5,466 nt of DNA from Duncaniella sp. (GTDB lineage: Bacteria; Bacteroidota; Bacteroidia; Bacteroidales; Muribaculaceae), in assembly GCA_029052375.1 (NCBI GenBank), contig JAIDJD010000366.1:1-5466 (forward strand), read 5' to 3'. Positions within the stretch are counted from its first letter, which is position 1. Each line of letters opens with the position of its first letter. Shown here piece after piece: positions 5,460 to 5,466 of the stretch. The notes below the pieces were generated by a model. It made no database searches. It had not been told where the DNA came from and was given only the letters and a program-made list of their open reading frames with translations. Position numbers and translations under genes: made by a program.

Positions 5460-5466
5460 CAAAAAC

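Overview
The window looks like chromosomal DNA from a GC-rich member of the Bacteroidales. Three things point there: the first gene is a Bacteroidales-style multidomain GH2 glycosidase; the right-hand intergenic region carries two TAnnTTTGC motifs, the Bacteroidetes -7 promoter consensus; and the spacers hold AT-rich 7-bp and 9-bp tandem repeats of a kind I associate with this order. Genus cannot be fixed from the sequence.

Layout, left to right. (1) Positions 1-2502, plus strand: the 3' part of a large GH2 beta-glycosidase with barrel, Ig-like and F5/8 type C (discoidin) domains; its N-terminus lies outside the window. (2) Positions 2503-3177: a 675-bp gene-free spacer between convergent genes. 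It starts with a 7-bp tandem repeat and then holds a palindrome-rich composite repeat. Two modules bounded by GTCGTTAG and CTAACGAC flank a nested, mirror-symmetric set of hairpins centred near 2814. (3) 3178-4221, minus strand: a CNNM/CBS-domain membrane protein (CorB/CorC-like, often called hemolysin-like) whose stop codon lies inside the end of the repeat. (4) 4222-4348: an AT-rich spacer with a degenerate 9-bp tandem repeat and a 7-bp tandem repeat. (5) 4349-5356, minus strand: a YghZ-type aldo/keto reductase whose last eight codons lie in the 7-bp repeat. (6) 5357-5466: a divergent promoter region, with one -7 box for the reductase and one, plus a purine-rich RBS-like site, for a plus-strand gene that starts just past the window.

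The three proteins do not form an obvious pathway: polysaccharide or glycan breakdown, an ion-transport-type membrane protein, and carbonyl detoxification. The reductase and CNNM genes share a strand with a 127-bp gap, so read-through is possible but co-regulation is not evident.

The most unusual part of the window is the 2544-3185 repeat. Its two halves carry the same series of parts in inverted order, and its two 49-bp hairpins differ by compensatory changes that keep the stem paired. This resembles a REP/BIME or MITE-like non-autonomous element. No transposase is encoded here, and its mobility and function are inference.
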